Position numbers and translations under genes: made by a program. From contig JAFDWF010000128.1 in assembly GCA_018268575.1 (NCBI GenBank), positions 1 to 33,560 on the forward strand: a stretch of DNA of 33,560 nucleotides, read 5' to 3'. Positions 1 through 12,037 of the stretch are shown here, one piece after another; positions within the stretch are counted from its first letter, which is position 1; each line of letters starts with the position of its first letter. Under the pieces are notes generated by a model. The model ran no database searches. It was not told where the DNA came from and saw only the letters and a program-made list of their open reading frames with translations. Source of the stretch: Actinomycetota bacterium. GTDB taxonomy: Bacteria; Actinomycetota; Thermoleophilia; Solirubrobacterales; 70-9.

Positions 1-1205
1 AGCGGCGCTTCGAGCAAAGAGCGGACCCGGGCCAGGAACTCGGCTCCCTCGGCCCCGTAGAGGATGCGGTGGTCGCAGGCCAAGGTGACGTCCATCAGCT
101 CGGCGGTGGCGATCTCGCCGTCCCTGGCGACGGGGCGCTCGGAGATCGCCCCGACGGCGAGGATCGCCGCCTGCGGGGAGTTGATCACCGCCCCGAAGCT
201 GCGGATCGCGAACATCCCGAGGTTGGAGACGGTGAAGGTGCCGCCGGAGAGCTCGGGCGGGGTGACCGAGCCCGCGCGGACCTTGGCGGCGAGGGCCCTG
301 GTCGCGGTGGCGATCTCGGCGAGGCCCTTGCGGTCGGCGTCAAAGACGGTGGGGACGAGGAGGGCGCCGGGGGCGGCGACGGCGACGCCGACGTTGACCC
401 GCGAGTAGAGCTCGAAGCGGCCGTCGCGGTAGGCGCCGTTTGCTTTCGGGAACTCCCTCAGGGCCAAGGCGCAGGCCTTCACCACCATGTCGTTGAAGGA
501 GGGGACGATCCCCCCCGCGGGGGTGGCGGCCTTGAGGCGCTTGCGCGCCGCCACGGCGGCCGACATGTCGATCGTCGCCTCGAGGTAGAAGTGGGGCGCG
601 GTCGCCTTGCTCTCCGCCATCCGCCTGGCGACCACTTCCTGGAGCTTCGAGAGCTCCTGGAGCTTCGTCTCGCCCTTGGCGGTCTCGGCCGTCGGCCCTG
701 CCGCCTCCACTTGCTGGGCGACGGGTGCAGGGGCGGCCCCTGCCGCCTCCACGTCCTGCTTCACGATCCGCCCCCCGGGGCCGCTTCCGGTGAGGGCGGC
801 GAGGTCGATGCCGCGCTCCTTTGCCAGCCGCCTGGCCAGGGGCGAGGCCTTGACCCGCTCGCCGGGCTCGGAACGCTCCGCGGCCGGGGCCGGCGCGGGG
901 GCTGGCTCCGCGGCCGGGGCCGGCTCCGCGGCGGGAGACTCGGCGGCGGCCTGCGCCGCCCCCGCCCCGCCCCGCTCCCCGACCACCGCGATCGGGGCGC
1001 CGATCGCGAGCGTCTCGCCCGCGGCGGCGAGGATCTCGGTCAGCGTCCCGGCGACGTCTGACTCGTAGGCCATGTTCGCCTTGTCGGTCTCGATTTCGAC
1101 CAGCTCCTCGCCGAGGGCGACCTCCTCGCCGACCTGCTTCAGCCAGGCCAGGATCGTCCCCTCCTCCATCGAGTCGGAGAGGCGGGGCATGACGATCTCC
1201 GGCAC
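1..1205 (-). CDS. Dihydrolipoamide acyltransferase (E2) of a 2-oxoacid dehydrogenase complex, 3' end outside window
   Basis: This is the core acyltransferase that carries the lipoyl arm between E1 and E3. About 401 codons are visible; the last few lie beyond position 1. It starts at GTG 1205, immediately after the E1 beta stop codon. Visible parts in order are an N-terminal lipoyl domain with the lipoylated Lys in the ETDKANM context (around residue 43), an Ala/Pro/Glu-rich linker, a peripheral subunit-binding domain (around residues 115-150, SPLARRLAKERGID) and the catalytic domain. The catalytic His is at 69-71 in DHRILYGA. Most E2 enzymes have HxxxDG here, but this gene has Tyr in place of Asp (codon 57-59). 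The E1 alpha partner is pyruvate-dehydrogenase-like, so an acetyltransferase is most likely, but a branched-chain or acetoin E2 cannot be excluded. Confidence 0.93.
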   Translation of the reverse strand, partial: MPEIVMPRLSDSMEEGTILAWLKQVGEEVALGEELVEIETDKANMAYESDVAGTLTEILAAAGETLAIGAPIAVVGERGGAGAAQAAAESPAAEPAPAAEPAPAPAPAAERSEPGERVKASPLARRLAKERGIDLAALTGSGPGGRIVKQDVEAAGAAPAPVAQQVEAAGPTAETAKGETKLQELSKLQEVVARRMAESKATAPHFYLEATIDMSAAVAARKRLKAATPAGGIVPSFNDMVVKACALALREFPKANGAYRDGRFELYSRVNVGVAVAAPGALLVPTVFDADRKGLAEIATATRALAAKVRAGSVTPPELSGGTFTVSNLGMFAIRSFGAVINSPQAAILAVGAISERPVARDGEIATAELMDVTLACDHRILYGAEGAEFLARVRSLLEAP

Positions 1206-2195
1206 CTAGATCACCCCCTCGAGGGTCGCCAGCGCCGCGCTCACGACGTGCTCGGAGTGGGGGATCGCCGCCTGCTCGAGGCGTTTCGAATAGGGCATGT
1301 GGACGTCGGCTCCGGTCACCCGCTGGACCGGTGCGTCGAGGTGGTCGAAGGCCTGCTCGGTGATCAGGGTCGAGAGGTTGGCGCCGACGCCACCGTGCGG
1401 CCAGCCCTCCTCGACGATCACCGCCCGGTTCGTCTTCGCCACCGACTCGAGGATCGTGTCGAGGTCGAGCGGGCGCAGGGTGCGCGGGTCGATCACCTCG
1501 GCCTCGACGCCGTGCTCCTCGCTCAGCTTCCGCGCCGCCTCCTCGGCGACCTGCGCCATCTTGAGGATGCCGACGATGGTCACGTCACCGCCCTCGCGCC
1601 GCACCGCCGCCTGCCCGAACGGGACCGGGTCGGCCTCGCCGTCCGGCACCTCGCCACGCACCCCGTAGAGCGACTCGTGCTCGATGAAGATCACCGGGTT
1701 GTCGTCGCGGATCGCCGCCTTCAAGAGACCCTTGCCGTCGGCCGGGGTCGAGGGGCAGGCGACGAGCAGGCCCGGCACCTGCAGGTAGAGCGCCTCGAAG
1801 CTGTGGGAGTGGGTTGGCCCGAGCTGGTGGCCGCCGCCGCCGGGCATCCGGATCACCATCGGCACCCGGGTGGCGCCGTTGAACATGTAGGGGATGGCGG
1901 CGGCGTGGTTGACGATCTGGTCGAGCGCGAGCAGGCTGAAGTTGACCGTCATCAGCTCGACGACCGGCCGCAGCCCGCCCATCGCCGCCCCGATCCCGGT
2001 GCCGACGATCGTGTTCTCGGAGATCGGCGTGTCGCGGACGCGGCGCTCGCCGAACTCGGCCAGCAGCCCTTCGGTCACCTTGAACGCGCCTTCGAACACG
2101 GCCACGTCCTCGCCCATCACGAAGACCGATTCGTCACGGCGCATCTCCTCCGCCATCGCGTCGCGCAGCGCTTCGCGCATCCTCATCTCCGCCAT
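1206..2195 (-). CDS. pdhB: 2-oxoacid (pyruvate-type) dehydrogenase E1 component, beta subunit
   Basis: A 329-residue E1 beta subunit, the usual length. With E1 alpha it forms the alpha2beta2 thiamine-diphosphate enzyme that decarboxylates the 2-oxoacid and reductively acylates the E2 lipoyl group. Visible family signatures include MGEDVAVFEGAFKVTEGL near the N-terminus, DTPISENTIVGTGIGAAMGG, and a transketolase C-terminal domain with VIDPRTLRPLDLDTI and VEEGWPHGGVG. The ATG at 2195 shares one base with the E1 alpha stop codon (TGATG), indicating translational coupling; a much longer open frame exists upstream but is only the shadow of E1 alpha. E2 starts directly after its stop. The substrate is inferred from E1 alpha. 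Confidence 0.95.
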   Translation of the reverse strand: MAEMRMREALRDAMAEEMRRDESVFVMGEDVAVFEGAFKVTEGLLAEFGERRVRDTPISENTIVGTGIGAAMGGLRPVVELMTVNFSLLALDQIVNHAAAIPYMFNGATRVPMVIRMPGGGGHQLGPTHSHSFEALYLQVPGLLVACPSTPADGKGLLKAAIRDDNPVIFIEHESLYGVRGEVPDGEADPVPFGQAAVRREGGDVTIVGILKMAQVAEEAARKLSEEHGVEAEVIDPRTLRPLDLDTILESVAKTNRAVIVEEGWPHGGVGANLSTLITEQAFDHLDAPVQRVTGADVHMPYSKRLEQAAIPHSEHVVSAALATLEGVI

Positions 2196-3415
2196 CAGGC
2201 GTCCTCCCCGACGGCGCCCGGCTCGCTCGCGTTGAGCGCCTCCTCGGCTTCCTCGCTCCGGGCGTGGCCCTCGACCGGGTCGCCCTGCAGGGCCGGGTTC
2301 GGCCGCGGCCCGTCGTCCTCGATCTCGGCGTAGGCGGCGCCGGCCTCGGCCAGCTCGCGCGCCCGCGCCGGCATCTCCGCCTCCTGCTCGCCGCGGTGCG
2401 GCTCGGGACTGCGCTCGTCGACCGCGTACCAGCCACCCGGGTAGTCGGTGAACGCGTAGAGGTTTTCGTACATCGTGTCGAGCGGCGGTTCCGGCGAGGC
2501 CTCGGCGAACTCGACCGCGGCCGCCACCTCCTGCTCGGCCAGCTCGCGCGCCTCGCGGACCTCGCGCTCGCCCAGCACGCCCTCGCCGACGCAGCGCCGG
2601 GCGAAGTTCTCGATCGGGTCTTTCTCCCGCCACTCCTCGACCTCCTCGCGCTTGCGGTATACCTCGGGGTCGGCGGCGGAGTGGCCGCGGAAGCGGTAGG
2701 TGAAGGCCTCGAGCAGGGTCGGCCGCTGGGCTTCGCGCGCCGTTCGCAGGCCGGCGGCGACCCCCTCGCGGACCGCGATCACGTCCATCCCGTCGACCCG
2801 CCGCCCGGGGATCCCGTAGCCCTCCGCCTTCTGCGAGAGGTCGGTCTGGGCCGAGTGGCGCTCGACCGCCGTCCCCATCCCGTAGAGGTTGTTCTCGACC
2901 AGGAACAGGACCGGCAGCTTCCACAGCGCCGCCAGGTTCATCGTCTCGCCGAAGTTGCCGGTGTTGGAGGCGCCATCGCCGAACATGCAGACGGTGACCG
3001 TGTCCTCGCCGCGGTACTGGGAGGAGAGGGCGAGGCCGGCGGCGAGCGGCAGGTTGCCGCCGACGATCCCGTAGCCGCCCATGAAGCGGCGCTCGGCGTC
3101 GAAGATGTGCATCGAGCCGCCGCGGCCGCCGCTGGTGCCGTCGACGCGGCCGAACAGCTCGGCCATGATCCGGCGCGGGTCGGTGCCGCGGGCGATCGCG
3201 TGGCCGTGGGTGCGGTAGGTGCCGATCAGGTAGTCGTCGGAGCGCATCACCGAGGTGGTGCCGACGATCGTCGCCTCCTCACCGATCGCCAGGTGCAGGA
3301 AGCCGCCGGCTTTGGCGCGCTGGTACTGGCGCCCGGCCTCCTCCTCGAAGCGCCGGATCAGCGCCATCCGCGCCAGCAGCTCGAAGCAGGTCGGCGCGTC
3401 GGGGAGGGGTGGCAT
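2195..3415 (-). CDS. pdhA: Pyruvate dehydrogenase-type E1 component, alpha subunit
   Basis: A 406-residue ThDP-binding subunit. The GGRGGSMHIFDAERRFMGGYG stretch and the ThDP/Mg motif GDGASNTGNFGE...NNLYGMGT closely follow pyruvate dehydrogenase E1 alpha, as does YRFRGHSAADPEVYR in the phosphorylation-loop region. The start at 3415 is chosen because AAGGTGG lies five bases upstream; the frame stays open further upstream without domain support. The C-terminus is about 60 residues longer than the core fold and rich in Glu/Ala. It is the first gene of alpha-beta-E2, and the 86-bp gap to the divergent DUF5996 gene must contain its promoter. Pyruvate specificity is inferred from motif similarity. 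Confidence 0.93.
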   Translation of the reverse strand: MPPLPDAPTCFELLARMALIRRFEEEAGRQYQRAKAGGFLHLAIGEEATIVGTTSVMRSDDYLIGTYRTHGHAIARGTDPRRIMAELFGRVDGTSGGRGGSMHIFDAERRFMGGYGIVGGNLPLAAGLALSSQYRGEDTVTVCMFGDGASNTGNFGETMNLAALWKLPVLFLVENNLYGMGTAVERHSAQTDLSQKAEGYGIPGRRVDGMDVIAVREGVAAGLRTAREAQRPTLLEAFTYRFRGHSAADPEVYRKREEVEEWREKDPIENFARRCVGEGVLGEREVREARELAEQEVAAAVEFAEASPEPPLDTMYENLYAFTDYPGGWYAVDERSPEPHRGEQEAEMPARARELAEAGAAYAEIEDDGPRPNPALQGDPVEGHARSEEAEEALNASEPGAVGEDA

Positions 3416-3501
3416 CGCCACCACCTTAGCTTGGCGGCGGGGTCGGGACGAGGGGCGGCAGCGCTGGAGGCGGCCGGCCGGCCCCGCTACATTCGGAGGC
3501 G

Positions 3502-4422
3502 ATGACGGCGCCCTGGCCCGCGGCCGACTACTCGGAGTGGAGCGAGACCTGCGACACGCTCCACGCCCACACCCAGGTGCTGGGGAAGCTGGCGGCGGAG
3601 CTGGCCCCGCCCGAGCCGCAGCTCCAGCACGCGGCGCTGCGGCTGACCGCGCGCGGCTGGGAGACGGCGCCGCTGCCGGCCCCGGACGGCTCCGGCGCCT
3701 TCGTCGTCGCACTCGACCTGCACGCCCACGAGGCGGTCGCCGAACACGCCGACGGCCGCCGTGGCACCGTCCCGCTGGCGCCGGACCGGGCGGTTGGCGA
3801 GGTGACGCGGGAGCTGCTCGCCGCCGTCGCCGCGGTCGCCGGGCCGGTCGCGATCGACCCGGCGCCGCAGGAGGTGGCCTGGACCACGCCGCTCGACGAG
3901 GACACCGAACACGCCCGCTACGACCCCGAGGCGGTCGCCTCCTACCACGGCGCCGCGACCCGGGCCGCGCTCGCGCTCGCCGCCTTCCGCGCGCCCTTCC
4001 GCGGCCGCTCGACCGCGGTCCACGCCTGGTGGGGTTCGTTCGACCTCGCGGTCAGCCTCTTCTCCGGCGCCAGCGCCGAGCCGCCCTCGCGCGACTTCAT
4101 CATGCGCAACGCGATGGACTCGCAGGAGGTCGCGGTCGGCTGGTGGCCGGGTGATCCGAAATACCCGCGGGCCGCCTTCTACGCCTACGCCCATCCCGCC
4201 CCCGACGGCTACTCCGACCTGCCGGTCTCGCCGGCGCCCGCGCGCTGGGAGCCCGAGGTCGGCGAGTTCCTGCTCGACTGGGCCGACGTCCGCGCCGCCG
4301 CCGACCCCCACGCCTACGCGCTCGGATTCCTCCGCTCGGCCTTCATCGGTTCCTGCGGGATCTGCGACTGGGATCCCGAGCTCGCGGCCAGCGCCGAGGG
4401 CACGCCGCCGCCGGTGGTCTGA
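3502..4422 (+). CDS. DUF5996 family protein
   Basis: A 306-residue soluble protein of unknown biochemical role. It matches DUF5996 in its opening (WPAADYSEWSETCDTLHAHTQVLGK), the internal HAWWGSFDLAVSLFSG block, and the YPRAAFYAYAHPAPDGY and GEFLLDWADVR segments towards the C-terminus. It is divergent from the pdh operon. Its last 80 bases overlap the 3' end of the opposing DsbA-like gene. GGAGG lies only two bases before the ATG, which is unusually tight, so the true start could be a little downstream. No signal peptide or membrane segment is seen. Confidence 0.85.
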   Translation: MTAPWPAADYSEWSETCDTLHAHTQVLGKLAAELAPPEPQLQHAALRLTARGWETAPLPAPDGSGAFVVALDLHAHEAVAEHADGRRGTVPLAPDRAVGEVTRELLAAVAAVAGPVAIDPAPQEVAWTTPLDEDTEHARYDPEAVASYHGAATRAALALAAFRAPFRGRSTAVHAWWGSFDLAVSLFSGASAEPPSRDFIMRNAMDSQEVAVGWWPGDPKYPRAAFYAYAHPAPDGYSDLPVSPAPARWEPEVGEFLLDWADVRAAADPHAYALGFLRSAFIGSCGICDWDPELAASAEGTPPPVV

Positions 4423-5071
4423 GGGCCCGGCCGGGCGGGCGGGCGCCGGCGAGCACTGTGCCCGCTGCGCGGCAGCCGCGCCGGACGCAGCCCGCCGCCG
4501 CGACCGCTTCCTCGAGCCGGTCGTCGCCCCAGAACACCTCGCCCGCGGCGACCACGGCCGGGACGCCCCGTACCCCGACCGCCGCCGCCTCCGCGGTCGC
4601 CCGCCGCAGCTCCTCCTTCACCCCATTGGTGGCGACCGCCTTCAGCAGCGCCCGCGGGTGCAGCTCGCAGGCGGCGCCGGCGATCGCGACGCTGTCGGGG
4701 TCGCTGAGGTCGCGGCCGGCGGCGAAGGCCTGGCGGAAGGCGGCGAGGGCGAAGGAGACGGTGCGCCCGGTCTGCTTGGCGAAGGTGGCGGCGCGCATCG
4801 CGGTCAGCATGTCGCCGGGCCAGGGATCGGGCCAGACGATCGGCGGCAGCCCGTAGGCGGCGGCGCGGCGCTCTACCTCGGCGATCCCCACCCCGCGCTC
4901 CGGCCCGGTCCCCCACGAAGACCGGCCGAGCTCCTTGAACAGCCCGCCGAGCAGGATCGGCCGCCACTCCGGCTGCTCGAGCTCGGCCTCCGTGAACAGC
5001 CCGCTGATCCGCTCCGCCGCCAGGTAGGCGTACGGCGAGCCGAGGTCGAAGTAGAAGGCGGCGCGACTCAT
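4343..5071 (-). CDS. DsbA-family / 2-hydroxychromene-2-carboxylate isomerase-like protein
   Basis: A 242-residue thioredoxin-fold protein of the DsbA/HCCA-isomerase group. The N-terminus FYFDLGSPYAYLAAER is the typical first strand and helix of HCCA isomerases, where Ser follows the DLxSP turn and binds glutathione-type thiols. The VRGVPAVVAAGEVFWGDDRLEEA segment is the usual cis-Pro strand and end of the domain. The family normally stops soon after this. Here the frame runs on for about 50 Arg/Pro-rich residues antisense to the end of the DUF5996 gene, suggesting a lost stop codon or small frameshift. Its substrate is unknown. Confidence 0.82.
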   Translation of the reverse strand: MSRAAFYFDLGSPYAYLAAERISGLFTEAELEQPEWRPILLGGLFKELGRSSWGTGPERGVGIAEVERRAAAYGLPPIVWPDPWPGDMLTAMRAATFAKQTGRTVSFALAAFRQAFAAGRDLSDPDSVAIAGAACELHPRALLKAVATNGVKEELRRATAEAAAVGVRGVPAVVAAGEVFWGDDRLEEAVAAAGCVRRGCRAAGTVLAGARPPGRALRPPAAACPRRWPRARDPSRRSRRNR

Positions 5072-5195
5072 CTGAGCGCCCGAAAATCAAGCAGATCGTG
5101 GGACGCAGGGAGGGCGACGAGGGGAGCGCACATCAGTGCGTGACCGAGGAGGCCGACAGAGGGCCGCGAGATGCGCAGATTTGCAGGGCGCTCAG
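5072..5195. repeat. Intergenic structured element with perfect 10-bp terminal inverted repeat
   Basis: The gap between lpdA and the DsbA-like gene is bounded by a perfect inverted repeat, CTGAGCGCCC (5072-5081) and GGGCGCTCAG (5186-5195). The right arm covers the lpdA stop codon. Inside is a central hairpin GCGCAC-ATCA-GTGCGT, flanked on both sides by purine-rich GA/GAG tracts. It is too short and irregular to code for protein. It could be a 3'-UTR RNA structure of lpdA or a small dispersed repeat; the sequence alone does not decide. Confidence 0.55.
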
Positions 5196-6562
5196 GCGTG
5201 GATCGCCCAGCCGTCGACCGCCCTGGCCGCGTCGAGCACGGCCTCCGACACGGTCGGGTGCGGGTGCACGATCCGGGCCAGCTCCTGGTAGCCGCCCTCG
5301 AGCGCCATCGTCGCCACCAGCTCGGCGATCATGTCGCAGGCGCGGTTGCCGACGATGTGGGCGCCGAGCAGCTCGCCGTACTTGGCGTCGACGACGAGCT
5401 TGACCAGCCCCTCTTTGTCGTCGTAGACGGTGCCCGCTCCCTCGCCGGCGATTTTCTGTTTGCCGACCTTGACGTCGTGCCCCGCCGCCTTGGCCTGCTC
5501 CTCGGTCATCCCGACCGAGGCGACCTGCGGGTGGGTGAAGGTGGCGCCGACCAGGAGCTCCTGGTCGACCGGCTCGGTCTCGGCGCCGCCGATCCGCTCG
5601 ACCGCGACCACGCCCTCCTCCTCGGCCTTGTGGGCGAGCGCCTTCTTGTTGACGAGGTCGCCGATCGCGTAGACCTTCGGGTTGCTGGTCTGCTGGTAGG
5701 CGTCGACCTTGATCTTGCGGCCGCCCTCCTCCAACTCGACCCCGGCCTCGGCCAGGCCCAGCCCCTCGGTGTCGGGGGCGCGGCCGCCGGCGACGCAGAG
5801 GTAGTCGACCTCGGCCGAGTTGCCGCCGTAGCTGAACTTGACCGAGTCGGTGCCGACCTCGACGTCCTCCACCGGCGCCCCGGTCGAGATCTCGATCCCC
5901 TGTTTCTTGAAGCTGCGTTCGACGATCTTGGCGATGTCCTTGTCCTCGGCGGGGAGGATCTGGTCGAGCATCTCGATCAGGATCACCTCGGTGCCGAAGC
6001 GGGCGTAGGCGGAGGCGATCTCCGAGCCCGAGGCGCCCGCCCCGACCACGGCGATCTTCTGCGGCTGCTGCGGCAGCGACCAGGCGCCCCAGGTGTCGAG
6101 GACGCGGTCGCCGAACTCGACGCCGGGGATCGGCAGCGCCACCGAGCCGGTGGCGAGGACCACGGCCTTGGCCTCGTAGACGTCGTCGCCGACCTTGACG
6201 TTGGCCTCCGGGGTGAGCGAGGCGTCGCCGCTGATCAGCGTCACCTTGTTCTTCTGCCACAGCATCTGCACGCCCGAGGAGAGCGTTTCGGAGACCTTGG
6301 CCCGCCGCGCCCCCAGCGCCTCCCAGTCGATCTCGATGTCGTTGGTGACGATGCCGAGGTCGGCGCCGTTCTTCGCCTCGCTGTAGATCTCGGCGGAGCG
6401 GAGGATCGTCTTCGCCGGGATGCAGGCATAGTTGAGGCAGCGGCCGCCGGGCTTGTCGCGCTCGACGACGGCGGTCTTCTGGCCAAGTTGGGCGGCGCGG
6501 ATCGCGGCCACGTAGCCGCCCGGCCCACCCCCGATGATGATGGTGTCGAAGGTCTCAGGCAT
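5192..6562 (-). CDS. lpdA: Dihydrolipoyl dehydrogenase (E3)
   Basis: A 456-residue FAD-dependent disulfide oxidoreductase that reoxidises the dihydrolipoyl arm of E2 with NAD+. It begins with the FAD-binding GGGPGGYVAAIRAAQLG motif. The redox pair lies in GGRCLNYACIPAK, with the canonical Cys-x4-Cys spacing but Arg in place of the more usual Thr before the first Cys. The NAD-binding VVGAGASGSEIASAYARFG follows. The C-terminal HPHPTVSEAV contains the catalytic His of the partner subunit. It is separated from the E1/E2 genes by two unrelated genes, so it may serve more than one 2-oxoacid dehydrogenase or the glycine cleavage system. Confidence 0.96.
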   Translation of the reverse strand: MPETFDTIIIGGGPGGYVAAIRAAQLGQKTAVVERDKPGGRCLNYACIPAKTILRSAEIYSEAKNGADLGIVTNDIEIDWEALGARRAKVSETLSSGVQMLWQKNKVTLISGDASLTPEANVKVGDDVYEAKAVVLATGSVALPIPGVEFGDRVLDTWGAWSLPQQPQKIAVVGAGASGSEIASAYARFGTEVILIEMLDQILPAEDKDIAKIVERSFKKQGIEISTGAPVEDVEVGTDSVKFSYGGNSAEVDYLCVAGGRAPDTEGLGLAEAGVELEEGGRKIKVDAYQQTSNPKVYAIGDLVNKKALAHKAEEEGVVAVERIGGAETEPVDQELLVGATFTHPQVASVGMTEEQAKAAGHDVKVGKQKIAGEGAGTVYDDKEGLVKLVVDAKYGELLGAHIVGNRACDMIAELVATMALEGGYQELARIVHPHPTVSEAVLDAARAVDGWAIHA

Positions 6563-6641
6563 GGGCGGCTGAGCCTATCTCAGCGCGCATCTCGGCCCCC
6601 GGTGCCCATCCGGCCACCCCCCGATCGGCGTAGTCGGCCCG

Positions 6642-7139
6642 TTACTCGTCGCCGGCCGGCGGCAGCCGCTGCGGCATCTGGATTCGCGCCATCGCCTTGA
6701 CCATGAGGAAGAAGAAGACGCCGGCGACGAGCAGGAGGCCGCCGCTGGCGAGGAAGCCGCCGAGGGTCGAGGCCTCCAGCGCGAGCCCGTAGAAGGAGGC
6801 GAAGATGAGGAAGACGAGGACGAGCTGGAAGCAGACCACCGCCCAGTAGCGGGCCCGCCACATCCCCCAGGCGAGGATCCCCATGATCAGCGCCGGTCCC
6901 GCCACCTGGGCGAGCTGCGGCGTCTCGCCGTTCGGCTTCGCCCCGGCCACGTAGAGGGCGACGATCGAGGCGGCGAGGAGGCCGCAGACGATCGCCGCGA
7001 CCGTCACCACCGGCGGCCGCTCCCCCTCGCGCAGAGGCCGCAGCCGTTCGCGCGCTTCCTGGTTGCGCTGCGCCGCCTTCGCGTAGCCGCGCTCCATCGA
7101 GTTGCGCGGGGCGCGCCGGCGGGTGCCGTTCTCAGCCAC
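6642..7139 (-). CDS. Small four-helix membrane protein of unknown function
   Basis: About 165 residues from GTG 7139, which overlaps the last bases of thiE (stop at 7134-7132). A charged N-terminus of about 50 residues (KAAQRNQEARERLRPLREGE) precedes four hydrophobic segments: VVTVAAIVCGLLAASIVALYV, LAQVAGPALIMGILAWGMW, WAVVCFQLVLVFLIFASFYG and a final LLLVAGVFFFLMVKAM. No family was recognised. An ATG slightly downstream (MERGYAK) is an alternative start. Overlap with thiE suggests cotranscription, but nothing shows it takes part in thiamine metabolism. Confidence 0.7.
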   Translation of the reverse strand: MAENGTRRRAPRNSMERGYAKAAQRNQEARERLRPLREGERPPVVTVAAIVCGLLAASIVALYVAGAKPNGETPQLAQVAGPALIMGILAWGMWRARYWAVVCFQLVLVFLIFASFYGLALEASTLGGFLASGGLLLVAGVFFFLMVKAMARIQMPQRLPPAGDE

Positions 7140-7869
7140 CCGGCGCCACCCCCCGCCAGGGCGCGGGGGAGTCGAGCAGGGCGTCCTGGGTGTTGGGGTC
7201 GCCCTCCTCGGCGGCGCCGAAGGCGCGCCGCAGCGCTTCGGCCGCGACCTCGGGGTTGGGAGCGTCACGGATCGCCCGCACTACGCAGAGCCGCCGCGCC
7301 CCGGCCCGGACCACGTCCCCGGCGTTGAGCGGGCTGATCCCGCCGATCGCGAAGAACGGGTGGCGGGCCTGCTCGGCGGCGTGGCTGATCAGCTCCAGAC
7401 CGACCGCCGGCCGGCCCGGTTTGGTCGGCGTCTCCCAGATCGGCCCGACCGCGATGTAGTCGACGGCGGCCTCGTCGGCGGCGGCGATCTGCGCGGGGGA
7501 GTGGGTCGAGACGCCGACGATCGCGTCGGGCCCGAGCAGCTCCCGCGCCGCGGCGACTTCGTCGACCTCGCCGACGTGGACGCCGTCGGCGTCGCAGGCC
7601 CGCGCCAGCTCGGGGTCGTCGTTGACGATGAAGAGGGCGCTGAAGGTGTCGGCGACGCGTCGGTAGGTGTCGGCGGCGCGCTCGATCTCCGCTCGTCCCA
7701 GCTCCTTCTCGCGCAGCTGGACGATGTCGACGCCGCCGCCGAGCGCCAGCCGCAGGAACGCTTCCAGGTCGCCGCCGGGCGGCCGCGCGTCGCAGACGAA
7801 GTAGAGGCGGGCGGTGCGCAGCCGCTCGCGCAGCAGCGGCCCCTGGCCCTCGGGCATTGCGGAGCTCAT
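7132..7869 (-). CDS. thiE: Thiamine-phosphate synthase
   Basis: A 245-residue TIM-barrel enzyme that joins HMP pyrophosphate and thiazole phosphate to give thiamine monophosphate. Family motifs are clear: VDIVQLREKELG, the phosphate-binding FIVNDDPELARACDADGVHVG, YIAVGPIWETPTKPGRP and FFAIGGISPLNA. It is divergent from the riboswitch-controlled thiO-thiSG genes, and the gap of about 125 bp contains the riboswitch on the other strand. No thiamine riboswitch is visible upstream of thiE itself. The C-terminal tail after the barrel (about 25 residues, low complexity) is likely disordered. Confidence 0.95.
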   Translation of the reverse strand: MSSAMPEGQGPLLRERLRTARLYFVCDARPPGGDLEAFLRLALGGGVDIVQLREKELGRAEIERAADTYRRVADTFSALFIVNDDPELARACDADGVHVGEVDEVAAARELLGPDAIVGVSTHSPAQIAAADEAAVDYIAVGPIWETPTKPGRPAVGLELISHAAEQARHPFFAIGGISPLNAGDVVRAGARRLCVVRAIRDAPNPEVAAEALRRAFGAAEEGDPNTQDALLDSPAPWRGVAPGG

Positions 7870-7985
7870 GGTCCGATTATGGCCCTATCCCGAGGGACCC
7901 GTACCCTGGATGCGGGCCGGTCGGGAGCGGGTCCTGAACCGAGGTGGGATCCGCGCTTGCCGGGCCGGCCCCGCGCGGTGGGTAG

Positions 7986-11963
<3,978 letters not shown>

Positions 11964-11995
11964 ATGTCTACCTCCCTTCAAATTCGTAACTTACT

Positions 11996-12001
11996 ATTGT
12001 A
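11996..12001 (-). promoter_or_regulatory. Putative -10 box of the recombinase gene, with nearby short palindromes
   Basis: TACAAT on the minus strand lies about 33 bases upstream of the recombinase ATG. No good -35 is seen at 17 bp. Small palindromes CCTAACTTAGG and GTAAGTTAC flank it and could be operator half-sites. Confidence 0.4.
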
Positions 12002-12037
12002 CACCCGTACGCAAACCCTAAGTTAGGTGTGTGTTAC

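Noticed and set aside
69..1061. Long plus-strand open frames opposite the E2 gene and similar ones opposite E1, lpdA and purH
   Set aside because: Antisense shadows caused by high GC; the minus-strand frames carry all family motifs.
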